Of a stretch of DNA of 64,000 bases, positions 26,322 through 36,486 are shown one piece after another. The notes under the pieces are model-generated. The model was not told the DNA's origin, made no database searches, and saw only the letters and a list, made by a program, of their open reading frames with translations. How positions within the stretch are numbered: the first letter of the stretch is position 1; each line of letters starts with the position of its first letter. The position numbers and the translations under genes are program-made. Source of the stretch: DATBQN01 sp963799925 (GTDB lineage Bacteria > Acidobacteriota > Thermoanaerobaculia > Multivoradales > UBA5704); NCBI GenBank assembly GCA_963799925.1, contig CAWCYZ010000002.1:1674001-1738000 (forward strand). Reading direction: 5' to 3'.

Positions 26322-27164
26322 TCATCCCGGCGCGGCCGGGCCGTTCACCCATCCCACGAAGCGCCGCCAGATCGCCCCGCGGTCGAGGTCGGTCACGATC
26401 CGCACCGCGCGGCCACCGCGGCCATACTCGATCCACAGCCGGCGGCTGGCGCGGGCCGTCGTCTCGCGGGTCTCGACCAGAGAAGGGTCGAGCGCGTAGG
26501 CCGCCGCCGCGAGGTCGAAGGCGGCGAAGCAGGAGCGGCGGTGGAGGAGGATCGCCCGGCGCAGCCAGCGCGCCGAGCCGCGGCGGAGGAAGTCGCCGAG
26601 ATCACCGGAGAGCTGGGCGAGGTCGCGCCGCGAGATCTGAAGGCGGCGGGCGACGTCGAGCGGCACGAGGGTGAGCGGGAGGTCGCGAGGCGAGGATGGC
26701 ATGGGCCGCCGAACGGTCCTTCGTCAGGTTGAACTCGTGCGGCCAGAGCGGCGGCCACCGGCCGCGCGAGCTGAGATTGCTGCCGACCAGGACGATCTCG
26801 GAGAGCGCGGGACGGACGCCGCGGCGCCGGGCCGCGGCGAGCACCGCGGCGACGTTGGTCAACGGACCCAGGGCGAGCAGGCGGAGCGGGCGGGCGGGGT
26901 CGGCCCAGAGGTCGACGGCGTGATCGATGCGCTCCGGGAGATCGGGCGTGGAGACGCCGCGGAGGATGGGCCCTGGGTAGCCGCAGAGCGTCGGCGAGAG
27001 CGGCGGGTGTTGGCGAAAGCGCGGGGCTCGGAGGTGTTGCCGGCGACGCTCGACAGGGCCGCGACGGGAGCGCCGGCGGTGAGGAGCGCGGCGAGGGCGA
27101 AGGCGTCGTCGACGTCGCCGTGGGGAGAGCCGAGGGCGTTGTCGGTGTCGATCCAGAAGGGCAT
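26322..27164 (-). pseudogene. Nucleoside hydrolase, frameshifted
   Basis: Inosine-uridine-type ribohydrolase sequence spread over three frames. First frame: PFWIDTDNALGSPHGDVDDAFAL (the Asp-rich calcium and ribose site) and VAGNTSE. Second: TLCGYPGPILRGVSTP, a DLWADPARPLRLLALGPLTN stretch, PHEFNLTKDRSAAHAIL. Third: LPLTLVPLDVARRL to the C-terminus, with FDLAAAAYALDPSL. Restoring one missing base near 27010 and removing one extra base near 26690 gives a full-length protein. Either an inactivated gene or two sequence errors. The stretch 27165-27416 to its right holds nothing I can identify. Confidence 0.65.
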
Positions 27165-27416
27165 GGAGGCCGAGGTTGGGTTTGGTGTTGGGAGCGGGTA
27201 GGGAGAGGGATTGCCCTGCAAGGTTTCCACCGCCCGCCCCGAGCTGGGTAGGAGGCCACCCTCCCGACCACCCCCCCCGCCCGCTGGGCCGCCTACCAGC
27301 CGGGAGTGGAACCGCCTATCGCTGGGAGACGGAGATCGGCATCTCCGCCGCGACCGGCATCGGCCACGCGGCGTGCTCCCTCATCAGGAGGAGCGGTATT
27401 CATCCCTTCTTCAGCG

Positions 27417-27890
27417 TCAACCCTTCCAGGCGCCGAGCATCTTGCGCGTTAGGACGAGCTGGCCGAGGTGGTAGGAGTTGTGGTCGGCGAGCATGAGCGC
27501 CTCGCGCAGGAGGGTCTGGCCCTTGCCCCAGGGGAACGGGGTGTAGAGGTCGGCCTCGGCAACGAGGGCTCTCATCGCCTGCAGGTCGCGGCGGAAGGAC
27601 TCGACGCTGCCGTCCCAGGCCCTATCGTCGGGCGGCGCCTCGCTCTGTGGCCAATAACCCTCCGGCCACTTCGGCGAGACGTGCTTCGGATCGCGGCTGA
27701 ACTCGAGGATGTCTGACTGGGCGAGCCGCAGGTGCTCCAGGAGCTGCCAGGGGGTGTGGGGCGCGCCTTCGGGTTTGGCGCCGCGGAGCGCCGGCGGCAG
27801 ATCCGCCACCGCGTCGTCGAAGTCGACATGGGCGTGGGCGCCGGTCAGGAGCTCGGCCAAGTGCTTGCGGAGTGGCTGGTCGTCTTGCAT
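27417..27890 (-). CDS. DinB-like four-helix protein
   Basis: 157 residues from ATG 27890. DinB/YfiT-type metal-binding bundle: the first-helix His in HLAELL, HTPWQLLEHLRLAQSDIL (second His), and HNSYHLGQLVLTRK near the C-terminus (third His pair) match the three-histidine site of the superfamily. Members include thiol transferases and uncharacterised proteins; no activity can be assigned. A TAGAAT box ends 6 bases before the start codon, so the mRNA is probably leaderless. Divergent from trmFO across about 230 bp of G-rich sequence with no recognisable gene. Confidence 0.85.
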   Translation of the reverse strand: MQDDQPLRKHLAELLTGAHAHVDFDDAVADLPPALRGAKPEGAPHTPWQLLEHLRLAQSDILEFSRDPKHVSPKWPEGYWPQSEAPPDDRAWDGSVESFRRDLQAMRALVAEADLYTPFPWGKGQTLLREALMLADHNSYHLGQLVLTRKMLGAWKG

Positions 27891-28111
27891 CGCCAAATTC
27901 TATGCTCTCGCGCGGGAGGGGGAGCCGATTCCCTCGGCGGCGGCGGCGCGGTCTCCGGCGCGCCCATGGGCGGCCGGCTCCGCTCCCGGCCGCTTGGCCG
28001 CTCGGCGGGTGGGGGCGGGAGGGGGAGCGGGCGGCGCCCTACCCAGCCCAGGGTGGGCGGGCGGAAACACGGCAGGCCACGGCCCTCCGCGGCCTCACAG
28101 ACCCCTATCTC

Positions 28112-28117
28112 TATAAT
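28112..28117 (+). promoter_or_regulatory. -10 box of trmFO
   Basis: Perfect TATAAT, 10 bases before the ATG at 28128. It overlaps the alternative upstream ATG at 28116, which argues for 28128 as the start and for a leaderless transcript. No convincing -35 element is seen. Confidence 0.6.
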
Positions 28118-28127
28118 GATCCTCGCC

Positions 28128-29504
28128 ATGGACCCCATCCACGTCGTCGGCGCCGGCCTCGCGGGCGCGGAGTGCGCCTTCCAGCTGGCGCGCCGCGGCG
28201 TGCCGGTGGTGCTCCACGAGATGCGGCCGGGCAAGCCGACGCCGGCGCACCGGACGGGCGATTTCGCCGAGCTGGTGTGCAGCAACTCTCTGCGCAGCGA
28301 CGACCCCCATCACGCCGCCGGGCTCTTGAAGCGCGAGATGGAGGAGCTGGGGTCGGTCATCATCGAGTCGGCGCGGCGGACGTCGGTGCCGGCCGGGGGG
28401 GCTCTCGCCCTCGACCGCGACCGCTTCGCCCGCGAGGTGACGGCGCGGCTCGCGGGCATGCCCGGCATCGAGATCCGGCGCGAGGAGGCGACCGAGATCC
28501 CGGCGGGCGAGACGGTCCTCGCGACCGGCCCCCTCACCTCGGCCGCGATGTCCGCCGCCCTCCAGGGCCTGCTGGGGAGCGAGTACCTCTACTTCTATGA
28601 CGCCATCGCGCCGATCGTCGACGCCGAGAGCCTCGACCTCTCGAAGCTCTTCTGGCAGTCGCGCTACGGCAAGGGCGAGGGCGACGACTACCTGAACGCG
28701 CCGCTCGACCGCGACCAGTACCTCGCCTTCCACCGCGCGGTCAGCGAGGCCGAGGTCGTCGTGCCGCACGAGTTCGAGACGGCGATCTTCTTCGAGGGCT
28801 GCCTGCCCTTGGAAGAGATGGCGCGGCGCGGCGAGGACACCCTGCGCTACGGCCCCATGAAGCCGGTGGGGCTCCACGCTCCCGACGGCCGGCGGCCGTA
28901 CGCCGTCGTCCAGCTGCGGCAGGAGAACCTGGCGAAGAGCCAGTTCAACCTGGTGGGGTTCCAGTCGCGCATGAAGTGGGGCGAGCAGCAGCGGGTGCTG
29001 CGGATGATCCCCGGCCTCGAGAACGCCCGCTTCGAGCGCTTCGGCCAGATCCACCGCAACACCTTCGTCAACGCGCCGGTCCATCTCGACCGGCTCTACC
29101 GGGTGAAGTCGGCGCCGCGGGTGCGCCTCGCCGGCCAGATCACCGGCGTCGAGGGATACCTCGAATCGGCGGCGACCGGCCTCGCGATCGGGCTCTACCT
29201 GGCCCTCGAGCGGGCGGGTGGGCGCGAGCCCGAGCCCTTGCCGCCGACGACCGCGCTCGGCGCCCTCGCCCGGCATCTGACCGAGTCGGACCCCCGGCAC
29301 TTCCAGCCCGCCAACATCAACTACGGCCTCTTCCCCGAGCTGCCCGAGCGCTTCAGGAAGAGCGACCGCAAGGCGGCCTACGTCGAGCGCGCCAGGGCTG
29401 ATCTCGCCGCCTGGGCCGAGCGCCACGGCCTCGCGACGGCGAGCCTGCGGGAGGAGGCCGTGGGGGCCGATCGGCCCGCGACGGTCGCGGCGGCAGCCGA
29501 ATAA
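28128..29504 (+). CDS. trmFO: Methylenetetrahydrofolate-tRNA-(uracil-5-)-methyltransferase
   Basis: 458 residues. Folate/FAD-dependent enzyme that makes m5U54 (ribothymidine) in the T-loop of tRNAs. N-terminal FAD site HVVGAGLAGAECAFQLARRG, then HEMRPGKPTPAH and ELVCSNSLRSD (conserved Cys), FFEGCLPLEEMARRGEDTLRYGPMKPVGL, QLRQENLAKSQFNLVGFQ and the C-terminal GQITGVEGYLESAATGL. Length fits the family. It leads trmFO-xerC-x-hslV-hslU, an order also known from Firmicutes and some other phyla. The xerC start is 6 bases after its stop. Confidence 0.96.
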   Translation: MDPIHVVGAGLAGAECAFQLARRGVPVVLHEMRPGKPTPAHRTGDFAELVCSNSLRSDDPHHAAGLLKREMEELGSVIIESARRTSVPAGGALALDRDRFAREVTARLAGMPGIEIRREEATEIPAGETVLATGPLTSAAMSAALQGLLGSEYLYFYDAIAPIVDAESLDLSKLFWQSRYGKGEGDDYLNAPLDRDQYLAFHRAVSEAEVVVPHEFETAIFFEGCLPLEEMARRGEDTLRYGPMKPVGLHAPDGRRPYAVVQLRQENLAKSQFNLVGFQSRMKWGEQQRVLRMIPGLENARFERFGQIHRNTFVNAPVHLDRLYRVKSAPRVRLAGQITGVEGYLESAATGLAIGLYLALERAGGREPEPLPPTTALGALARHLTESDPRHFQPANINYGLFPELPERFRKSDRKAAYVERARADLAAWAERHGLATASLREEAVGADRPATVAAAAE

Positions 29505-29510
29505 GCCTCC

Positions 29511-30449
29511 ATGACCCTCCGCCGCCTCGTCCACCGCTACCTCGAGCACCTGCGCGAGGAGAGGAACGCCTCGGGGGAGACGGTGCGGGCCTACGAGGGC
29601 GACCTGCTGCGCTTCCTCGAGTTCCTCGCCCGCGACTTCCTCGCCCGGCCGGCCGAGGAGATCGAGCCCGGCGAGGTCGACACCCTGGCCGTCCGCTCCT
29701 ACCTGGCGGCGCTCGCCCGCCGGGGCGTCGGCAGGAAGAGCCAGGGCCGCGCCCTCTCGGCCGTCCGCAGCCTCTTCCGCTTCGCCTGCCGCGAGGGCTT
29801 CCTCGCCGCCAACCCGGCCCAGGGAGTGCCGACGCCGAAGGTCCCCCAGACCCTCCCCCGCCACCTCCGCCCCGGCGAGATCGAGAACCTGCTCGAAGCG
29901 CCGGCGGGCGACGAGCCGGCGGCCCGGCGCGACCGCGCGATCTTGGAGCTCCTCTACGCGTCGGGGCTCCGCGTCGGCGAGCTCGTGGGGCTCGACTGGC
30001 GGGCGATCGACCTCGCCGGCCGCGCCCTGCGGGTGGTCGGCAAGGGCAACAAGGAGCGGATGGTGCCGTTCAACCGCCCGGCGGCCGAGGCCCTCTCCGC
30101 CTGGCTCGAGGTCTGGGAGTCGGTGCGCGGCGAGCCGAGCGGGGGCGACGGCGAGGAGCCGGTCTTCCTCAATTTCCGCGACGGCGGGCGGCTGACCGAC
30201 CGCTCGGTGCGCCGCATCCTCGACCGCTACGTCGGCGAGGCGTCGATCGCCGCCGGCGTCCACCCGCACACTCTGCGCCATACCTTCGCCACCCATCTGC
30301 TGGAGAACGGCGCCGACCTGCGGGCGATCCAGGAGCTCCTCGGCCACAGCTCGCTGTCGACCACCCAGAAGTACACCCATCTCGAGATCGACCGGCTGCT
30401 CGCGGTCTACCGCGAGGCGCACCCGCGGGCGCGCGCCGGCAAGGGTTGA
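29511..30449 (+). CDS. xerC: Tyrosine recombinase XerC
   Basis: 312 residues. Chromosome-dimer-resolving recombinase family. A SAM-like N-terminal DNA-binding domain (about 1-110) is followed by the catalytic domain with all active residues visible: R154 (SGLRVGEL), K178 (GKGNKER), H253 and R256 (HTLRH), H279 (LLGHSS) and the nucleophile Y288 (QKYTH). The location inside the trmFO-hslVU cluster is typical of housekeeping XerC rather than an integrase. The stop overlaps the next start (TGATG). Confidence 0.93.
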   Translation: MTLRRLVHRYLEHLREERNASGETVRAYEGDLLRFLEFLARDFLARPAEEIEPGEVDTLAVRSYLAALARRGVGRKSQGRALSAVRSLFRFACREGFLAANPAQGVPTPKVPQTLPRHLRPGEIENLLEAPAGDEPAARRDRAILELLYASGLRVGELVGLDWRAIDLAGRALRVVGKGNKERMVPFNRPAAEALSAWLEVWESVRGEPSGGDGEEPVFLNFRDGGRLTDRSVRRILDRYVGEASIAAGVHPHTLRHTFATHLLENGADLRAIQELLGHSSLSTTQKYTHLEIDRLLAVYREAHPRARAGKG

Positions 30450-31012
30450 TGGAAGGCCCCCCGGCGACCCCTCCAGCCAACGCCGGCCCGGGCGAGGACG
30501 CCGGCCGGCGCTTCCCCTGCACGCCGGGCGGCGCCATCCGCCGCGGCCGGCGGCGGCTGGCCGCCCTCCTCGCCGGGCTCGCGCTCCTCCTCGTCGCGGT
30601 GGCCGGCGGCGCGTGGTGGAGCGGCCGGCGCTGGCCGGCGGTCCTCGCCCTCGCCGTCGCCCTGGTGCCGTGGACGGCCTGGCGGATGAGCGGCGACCTG
30701 GATCCTCTATGGCTGGAGATCGAGGCCGGCTGGCTCGTCGTCCAGCGGCGCCGCCGCCGCGAGCGGCGGGAGATCGCGGGCGCCCTCGCCCGCCGCCTCA
30801 CGGCCGAGGAGATCGCCCATCTCGAGCGCCTGGCGACCGCCGGCGGCATCGCCGCGGGGACCGGCGGCTTCGACTCGCGGCTCCTCGGCGAGTTCGACCT
30901 CGCGGCGAGCGACCTCGGAAACGCCGTCCTCGTCGACCGCGGCGAGAGCCGACTCGTCGTCACCCCGGACGAGCCGGAGGCCTTCCTCGCCGCGCTCGCC
31001 GAGCGCGGTTGA
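30449..31012 (+). CDS. Two-helix membrane protein of unknown function
   Basis: 187 residues from the ATG that overlaps the xerC stop. The N-terminus is Pro/Gly-rich and cytoplasmic; two transmembrane helices (about 37-58 and 62-80) form a hairpin, followed by a soluble domain of about 100 residues: LDPLWLEIEAGWLVVQRRRRRERREI, then EEIAHLERLATAGG and a C-terminal VVTPDEPEAFLAAL. The tail resembles small PH-like domains that follow helix hairpins, but I am not certain. Inserted between xerC and hslV, it is probably co-transcribed with xerC. Confidence 0.65.
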   Translation: MEGPPATPPANAGPGEDAGRRFPCTPGGAIRRGRRRLAALLAGLALLLVAVAGGAWWSGRRWPAVLALAVALVPWTAWRMSGDLDPLWLEIEAGWLVVQRRRRRERREIAGALARRLTAEEIAHLERLATAGGIAAGTGGFDSRLLGEFDLAASDLGNAVLVDRGESRLVVTPDEPEAFLAALAERG

Positions 31013-31065
31013 GCGGCGGGGCTCGAGGTCCGCGCCCCCGCCCGGTGCGGCGCGTAGCTCCCTGC

Positions 31066-31071
31066 TACAAT
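31066..31071 (+). promoter_or_regulatory. -10 box of hslV
   Basis: TACAAT, 9 bases before the hslV ATG. It implies an internal promoter giving a leaderless hslVU transcript. Confidence 0.5.
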
Positions 31072-31080
31072 CGCGCTCCC

Positions 31081-31623
31081 ATGGATACGTACTCCTCGAC
31101 CACGGTCCTCCTGGTGCGCCGCGACGGCAAGGTGGCGATGGCCAGCGACGGCCAGGTGACGATGAACAACTCGACCGTGGTCAAGGGCGGAGCGCGCAAG
31201 GTGCGCCGCGCCGGCAAGGGCAAGGTCCTCGTCGGCTTCGCCGGCGGCGGCGCCGACGCCCTCGCCCTCTTCACCCGGCTCGAGGCCAAGCTCGACGAGT
31301 ACGCCGGCAACCTCGAGCGCTCGGTCGTCGAGCTCGCCAAGGACTGGCGCACCGACCGCGCTCTGCGCCAGCTCCAGGCGGTGATGATCGTCACCGACCA
31401 GGCGCAGAGCTTCTTCGTCTCCGGCGCCGGCGAGCTGCTGCAGCCCGACGACGAGGACGGGGTGATCGCGATCGGCTCGGGAGCGAACTTCGCGCTCGCC
31501 GCGGCGCGCGCCCTGCTGCGCCACACCGAGCTCTCCGCCGCCGACATCGTCCGCTCGGCGATGCGGATCGCGTCCGAGATCTGCGTCTTCACCAATGACC
31601 GCCTGACGCTCGAGGAGCTGTAA
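31081..31623 (+). CDS. hslV: ATP-dependent protease subunit HslV
   Basis: 180 residues. Threonine peptidase of the HslUV proteasome-like complex. STTVLLVRRDGKVAMASDGQ places the nucleophile in the TTV motif after a six- or seven-residue leader (MDTYSS), which must be removed. This leader is like that of Firmicutes ClpQ and unlike the bare MTTI of E. coli. Later blocks VLVGFAGGGADAL, VELAKDWRTDRALR, IAIGSGANFALAAARALL and ICVFTNDRLTLEEL match the family. hslU starts 7 bases downstream. Confidence 0.96.
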   Translation: MDTYSSTTVLLVRRDGKVAMASDGQVTMNNSTVVKGGARKVRRAGKGKVLVGFAGGGADALALFTRLEAKLDEYAGNLERSVVELAKDWRTDRALRQLQAVMIVTDQAQSFFVSGAGELLQPDDEDGVIAIGSGANFALAAARALLRHTELSAADIVRSAMRIASEICVFTNDRLTLEEL

Positions 31624-31630
31624 CCCAGGT

Positions 31631-33047
<1,417 letters not shown>

Positions 33048-33058
<11 letters not shown>

Positions 33059-34723
33059 GGACTGGGCGCCGCGCCTCACCGCCGTCCTGACCCTGCCCCT
33101 GACCCTGACCTTCGCTCTCACCGCCGCCGGCTGCGGCAAGAAGGGGCCGCCGCTGCCGCCGCTGCGCTACGTGCCGGCGCCCACCAAGGACCTGGCTCTC
33201 GAGCAGCGCGGCGGGAACGTCCTGCTCTCCTTCAGCTACCCGAAGACGACGCCCGCCGGGGTCGCTCTGAACGGCGTCTCGGCGATCGAGGTCTGGGAGG
33301 TCGTCCGCCCGGCGCCGCCGCCCGCCGCGCCGCCCGCGCCCGCGGCGGCGACGGGCACGGCGGCCTCCGCCGCGGCCGGTGCCGCCGGGACGGCCCCGAA
33401 ACCGGCTACCCCGGCCACCCCGGCACTCCGGCGGCCGCTGGGACGACGGCGGCCAAGCCGGCGGCGGCGCAGGCCGGGCGCCGTCCGCGCCGCCGTCGCC
33501 CGGCGGCGCCGTCTCCCGGCGCTCCCAAGCCGCCCAGCACGCCGACGCCGGCCGGCACCGTGCCCACTCCCGCGGTGGGGGCGGCGTCCGTGCCGCCTCC
33601 CCCGGCGGCCCTGCCCGGCGGCTTCATGCCCCTCGACCCGCGGGAGCTCGAGGGGATGGCGAAGCTCAAGCTGAAGCTGCAGGGGCCGGACGTCGCGGCC
33701 GCCACCCTCGGCGAGAAGGTGGCGATCGCGATCCCCCTCCCCGAGCCCCTCCCGGTGCCCGGCGCCACCGCCCCGGCGCCGGCGGGTGCCGCGAGCGCCG
33801 CGCCACCGCTCGGCGCCGCCGGCAAGCCGGCGACCGGGGGGGCGAGCGCGCCGGGCGGGAAGACGCCGACCGGCACGAGCTCCAAGGGCCCCGCGAGCCC
33901 GACCAAGAGCTCGAGCAAGAGCCCGACCACGAGCCCGGCGGCGAGCGCGCCGGGCGCCCCGCTCGTCCACTACTACGCCGTCCGCACCACCGGGCCGAAG
34001 GGCGACCGCTCGGCCTTCTCGAACCAGGCGGCGCTGCTGCCCAAGGCGCCGCCCCTCCCGCCGGGGATCATCAAGCTCACCGGCAAGGCGGACGGCGTCG
34101 AGGTGACGTGGACCTATCCGCTCCCGCCCGCGGCTCCTCCTCCCACGGCCTCGCCAGGCCCGGCGCCGGCGCCGAATCCAGCGGCCGATCACGCGTTGGA
34201 ACCGGCGGCCGATCATGCGGTGAATCAAAAGATCCTGGGCTTCAACATCTACCGGCGCGACGCGAGCGCCAAGACGTTCGGCGCCCCGCTGCGCGCCACC
34301 TTCCCCGACCAGCGCTCGCTCGTCGATGCCACCGCCCGCTTCGGCGAGAGCTACATCTACAGCGTGACGGCGATCGCCGATCCCAACCCGCTGCGCGAGA
34401 GCGCGATCCAGAGCGAGGTCGAGATCAAGTACGTCGACCGCTTCCCGCCGGCGGCGCCGACCGATGTCGTGGCGCTCGCCGAGGCGGGCAAGGTGCGCGT
34501 CGTCTGGCGCGCCTCGGCGGCGGCCGACCTCGCCGGCTACCTGGTCTACCGCCGCGCCGGGGCGAGGGGGGAGTTCAAGAAGCTCACCCCCCAGCCGATC
34601 GAGGACGTGCAGTACCTGGACGGCTCGGTCGCCGCCGGGGCGACCTTCACCTACCGGGTGACCGCGGTCGACAAGTCGGGCAACGAGAGCGCGCCGGGAG
34701 AGGCGCAGACCAAGGCTCAATAG
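33048..34723 (+). CDS. Lipoprotein with fibronectin type III domains; frameshifted
   Basis: Signal with lipobox TAAGC (Cys29), then GKKGPPLPPLRY, the short LptM-like opening common in small lipoproteins. A first beta-sandwich starts at KDLALEQRGGNVLLSFSYP and is interrupted by a long Ala/Pro-rich low-complexity insertion. Two FN3 domains follow (PGIIKLTGKADGVEVTWTYP... and PTDVVALAEAGKVRVVW...). The frame changes once: in the CCCC run at about 33418-33421 one base seems missing, and from 33422 the protein continues in the next frame to 34723. The direct repeat AADHALEP/AADHAVNQ lies near 34190-34220. Probably an envelope protein; role unknown. Confidence 0.75.
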
Positions 34724-34745
34724 GAGACGGGCGCGGAGCCCCGGC

Positions 34746-35603
34746 GTGACCGCCTTCTACAAGCTCTCCGGCAGCGGCAACGACTTCCTGGCCCTGGCCG
34801 AGCCCGCCGCTCCGCCGGCGCCGGAGCGGATCCGCGCCTGGTGCCGGCGCGGCGTCTCGCTCGGCGCCGACGGCCTCTTCGTCCTGCGGCGGCTGGCCGC
34901 CGGCGTCGGCAGCGCTGGCGGCGTCGCCATGGACTACTGGAACGCCGACGGCCTTCCCGCCGATCTCTGCCTGAACGGCACGCGCTGCGCCGCGCAGCTC
35001 GCCTTCCACCTCGGCTGGGCGGCGGACCGGGTGCGGATCGAGACCGCGGCGGCGGCGGTCGACGCCCGCCGGCTCGACGGCTCGCGCGTCGCCTTGGCGC
35101 TCGCCGCTCCGCCGGCGCCGCGCCGGCGGAGCGTCGCCGTGGGCGGCGGAACCTGGGACGGCTGGTCGGTCGAGGTGGGCGTGCCGCACTTCGTCCTCCC
35201 CTGGTCGGAGAGCCTCGCCGGCGCGCCGGTGGTCGAGCTGGGGCGCGCCCTCCGCTTCGCCCCCGACTTCGCCCCCGCCGGCGCCAATGTCGACTTCGTC
35301 CGCTTCCCCGACCGCGGAACGGTAGAGATCCGCACCTACGAGCGGGGGGTCGAGGACGAGACCCTCTCCTGCGGCACGGGGGTCCTCGCCGCCGCCGCGG
35401 TGGGGCTCGCCCTCGGCCGCGTGCGGCCGCCCCTCGCCGTCCGCACCCAGAGCGGCCTGGCGCTCGACGTGGAGGTCGAAGGGCCCGCGCCGCCGGATTC
35501 GGCCTCCGGCCGCTGGTCGCTCGGCGGCGACGCCCGCCTCGTCGCCGCCGGCGAGCTGCTGCCGGAGGCGGAGCTCTCCCCGGCCCCGCCCGCCTGGTCC
35601 TAG
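34746..35603 (+). CDS. dapF: Diaminopimelate epimerase
   Basis: 285 residues, GTG start. PLP-independent epimerase that converts LL- to meso-diaminopimelate for lysine and peptidoglycan. FYKLSGSGNDFLAL is the N-terminal signature. The first catalytic Cys is in LCLNGTRCA (usually CGNGxRC, so Leu replaces Gly), the second in ETLSCGTGV. ANVDFV and YERGVEDET are also conserved. Follows the FN3 lipoprotein by 22 bases. Confidence 0.94.
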   Translation: MTAFYKLSGSGNDFLALAEPAAPPAPERIRAWCRRGVSLGADGLFVLRRLAAGVGSAGGVAMDYWNADGLPADLCLNGTRCAAQLAFHLGWAADRVRIETAAAAVDARRLDGSRVALALAAPPAPRRRSVAVGGGTWDGWSVEVGVPHFVLPWSESLAGAPVVELGRALRFAPDFAPAGANVDFVRFPDRGTVEIRTYERGVEDETLSCGTGVLAAAAVGLALGRVRPPLAVRTQSGLALDVEVEGPAPPDSASGRWSLGGDARLVAAGELLPEAELSPAPPAWS

Positions 35604-35697
35604 GACCGGGCTCGCCGAGATGAATCCGCTACAATGGCGCAGCCGGGCGCCCGCCCGGCGGGTTGTCCGTGGGTGGAAGGGAGTCCGAACCGGAGCG

Positions 35698-36420
35698 ATG
35701 ACGAGCACAACCCGGCGGGTCGCGGCGATCGTGCCGGCGTACAACGAGCAGGAGACGCTGGCGGAGGTGCTCTCCGTCCTCAAGTCCACCCCGTTGATCG
35801 ACGAGGTGCTCGTCGTCTCCGACGGCTCGACCGACGAGACCGTCGCCATCGCCCGCGGCATGCGGCTCAAGACCATCCACCTGCGGGAGAACCACGGCAA
35901 GGGGACGGCGATGGCGATGGGGGTGGCGCAGACCGACGCCGGGATCCTCGTCTTCGTCGACGGCGACATCCTGAACCTGACCGGGGCGATGCTCGAGAAG
36001 CTGATCCGGCCGGTCCTCGACGGCCGCTCCGACATGAACGTCGGCATCCGCAACCGCGGGACGATCCTCAACGCCATCCACCGCACCTTCGGGCCGCTCC
36101 TCTCCGGCATCCGATGCCTGAAGCGCGAGGTGTTCGAGGCGGTGCCCGAGGAGCAGATCGCCGGCTTCGCCATCGAGACCGGGCTCAACTGGTCGTGCCG
36201 CCAGCTCGGGATGTGCACCACGACGACCGTGTTCTTCCACCTCAAGCACCTGGTCAAGGAGAAGAAGCGCGGCCTCCGGCGCGGCGCGCTCGCACGGGTC
36301 GAGATGTTCGTCGCCGTCTTCCGCGCCTACCTGGCGCTGGTGATGAAGCACCCCGGTCTGCGCCGCCCCGGCGTGCCGCGCCCGCTCGCCGGCGAGCGGG
36401 AGTACGTCATCTTCTCCTGA
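35698..36420 (+). CDS. Family 2 glycosyltransferase
   Basis: 240 residues from ATG 35698 with ribosome site cggagcg; the frame is open back to 35620 but without conserved sequence. GT-A fold: VAAIVPAYNEQETLAEVLSV, VVSDGSTDETVAIARG, NHGKGTAMAMGV, VFVDGDILNL (DxD), then RCLKREVFEAVP and GFAIETGLNWSCRQ. Similar in design to the GT2 at 23291, again without membrane helices except perhaps a weak C-terminal hydrophobic segment. Followed closely by tyrS. Acceptor unknown. Confidence 0.85.
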   Translation: MTSTTRRVAAIVPAYNEQETLAEVLSVLKSTPLIDEVLVVSDGSTDETVAIARGMRLKTIHLRENHGKGTAMAMGVAQTDAGILVFVDGDILNLTGAMLEKLIRPVLDGRSDMNVGIRNRGTILNAIHRTFGPLLSGIRCLKREVFEAVPEEQIAGFAIETGLNWSCRQLGMCTTTTVFFHLKHLVKEKKRGLRRGALARVEMFVAVFRAYLALVMKHPGLRRPGVPRPLAGEREYVIFS

Positions 36421-36486
36421 AGGCCCGAGCCGTGGCCGCAGAGCTCCGCCGGTCGATTTTCCTCCGTCGACGAGCAGCTCGCGCTC

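Noticed and set aside
27165..27416. Small gene between the nucleoside hydrolase and DinB gene
   Set aside because: Only low-complexity G/C tracts and a CCCCCCCC run; no frame with gene-like composition.
33390..33430. Programmed frameshift in the FN3 lipoprotein
   Set aside because: No slippery heptamer or downstream structure is seen, and similar breaks occur in unrelated genes, so error is simpler.
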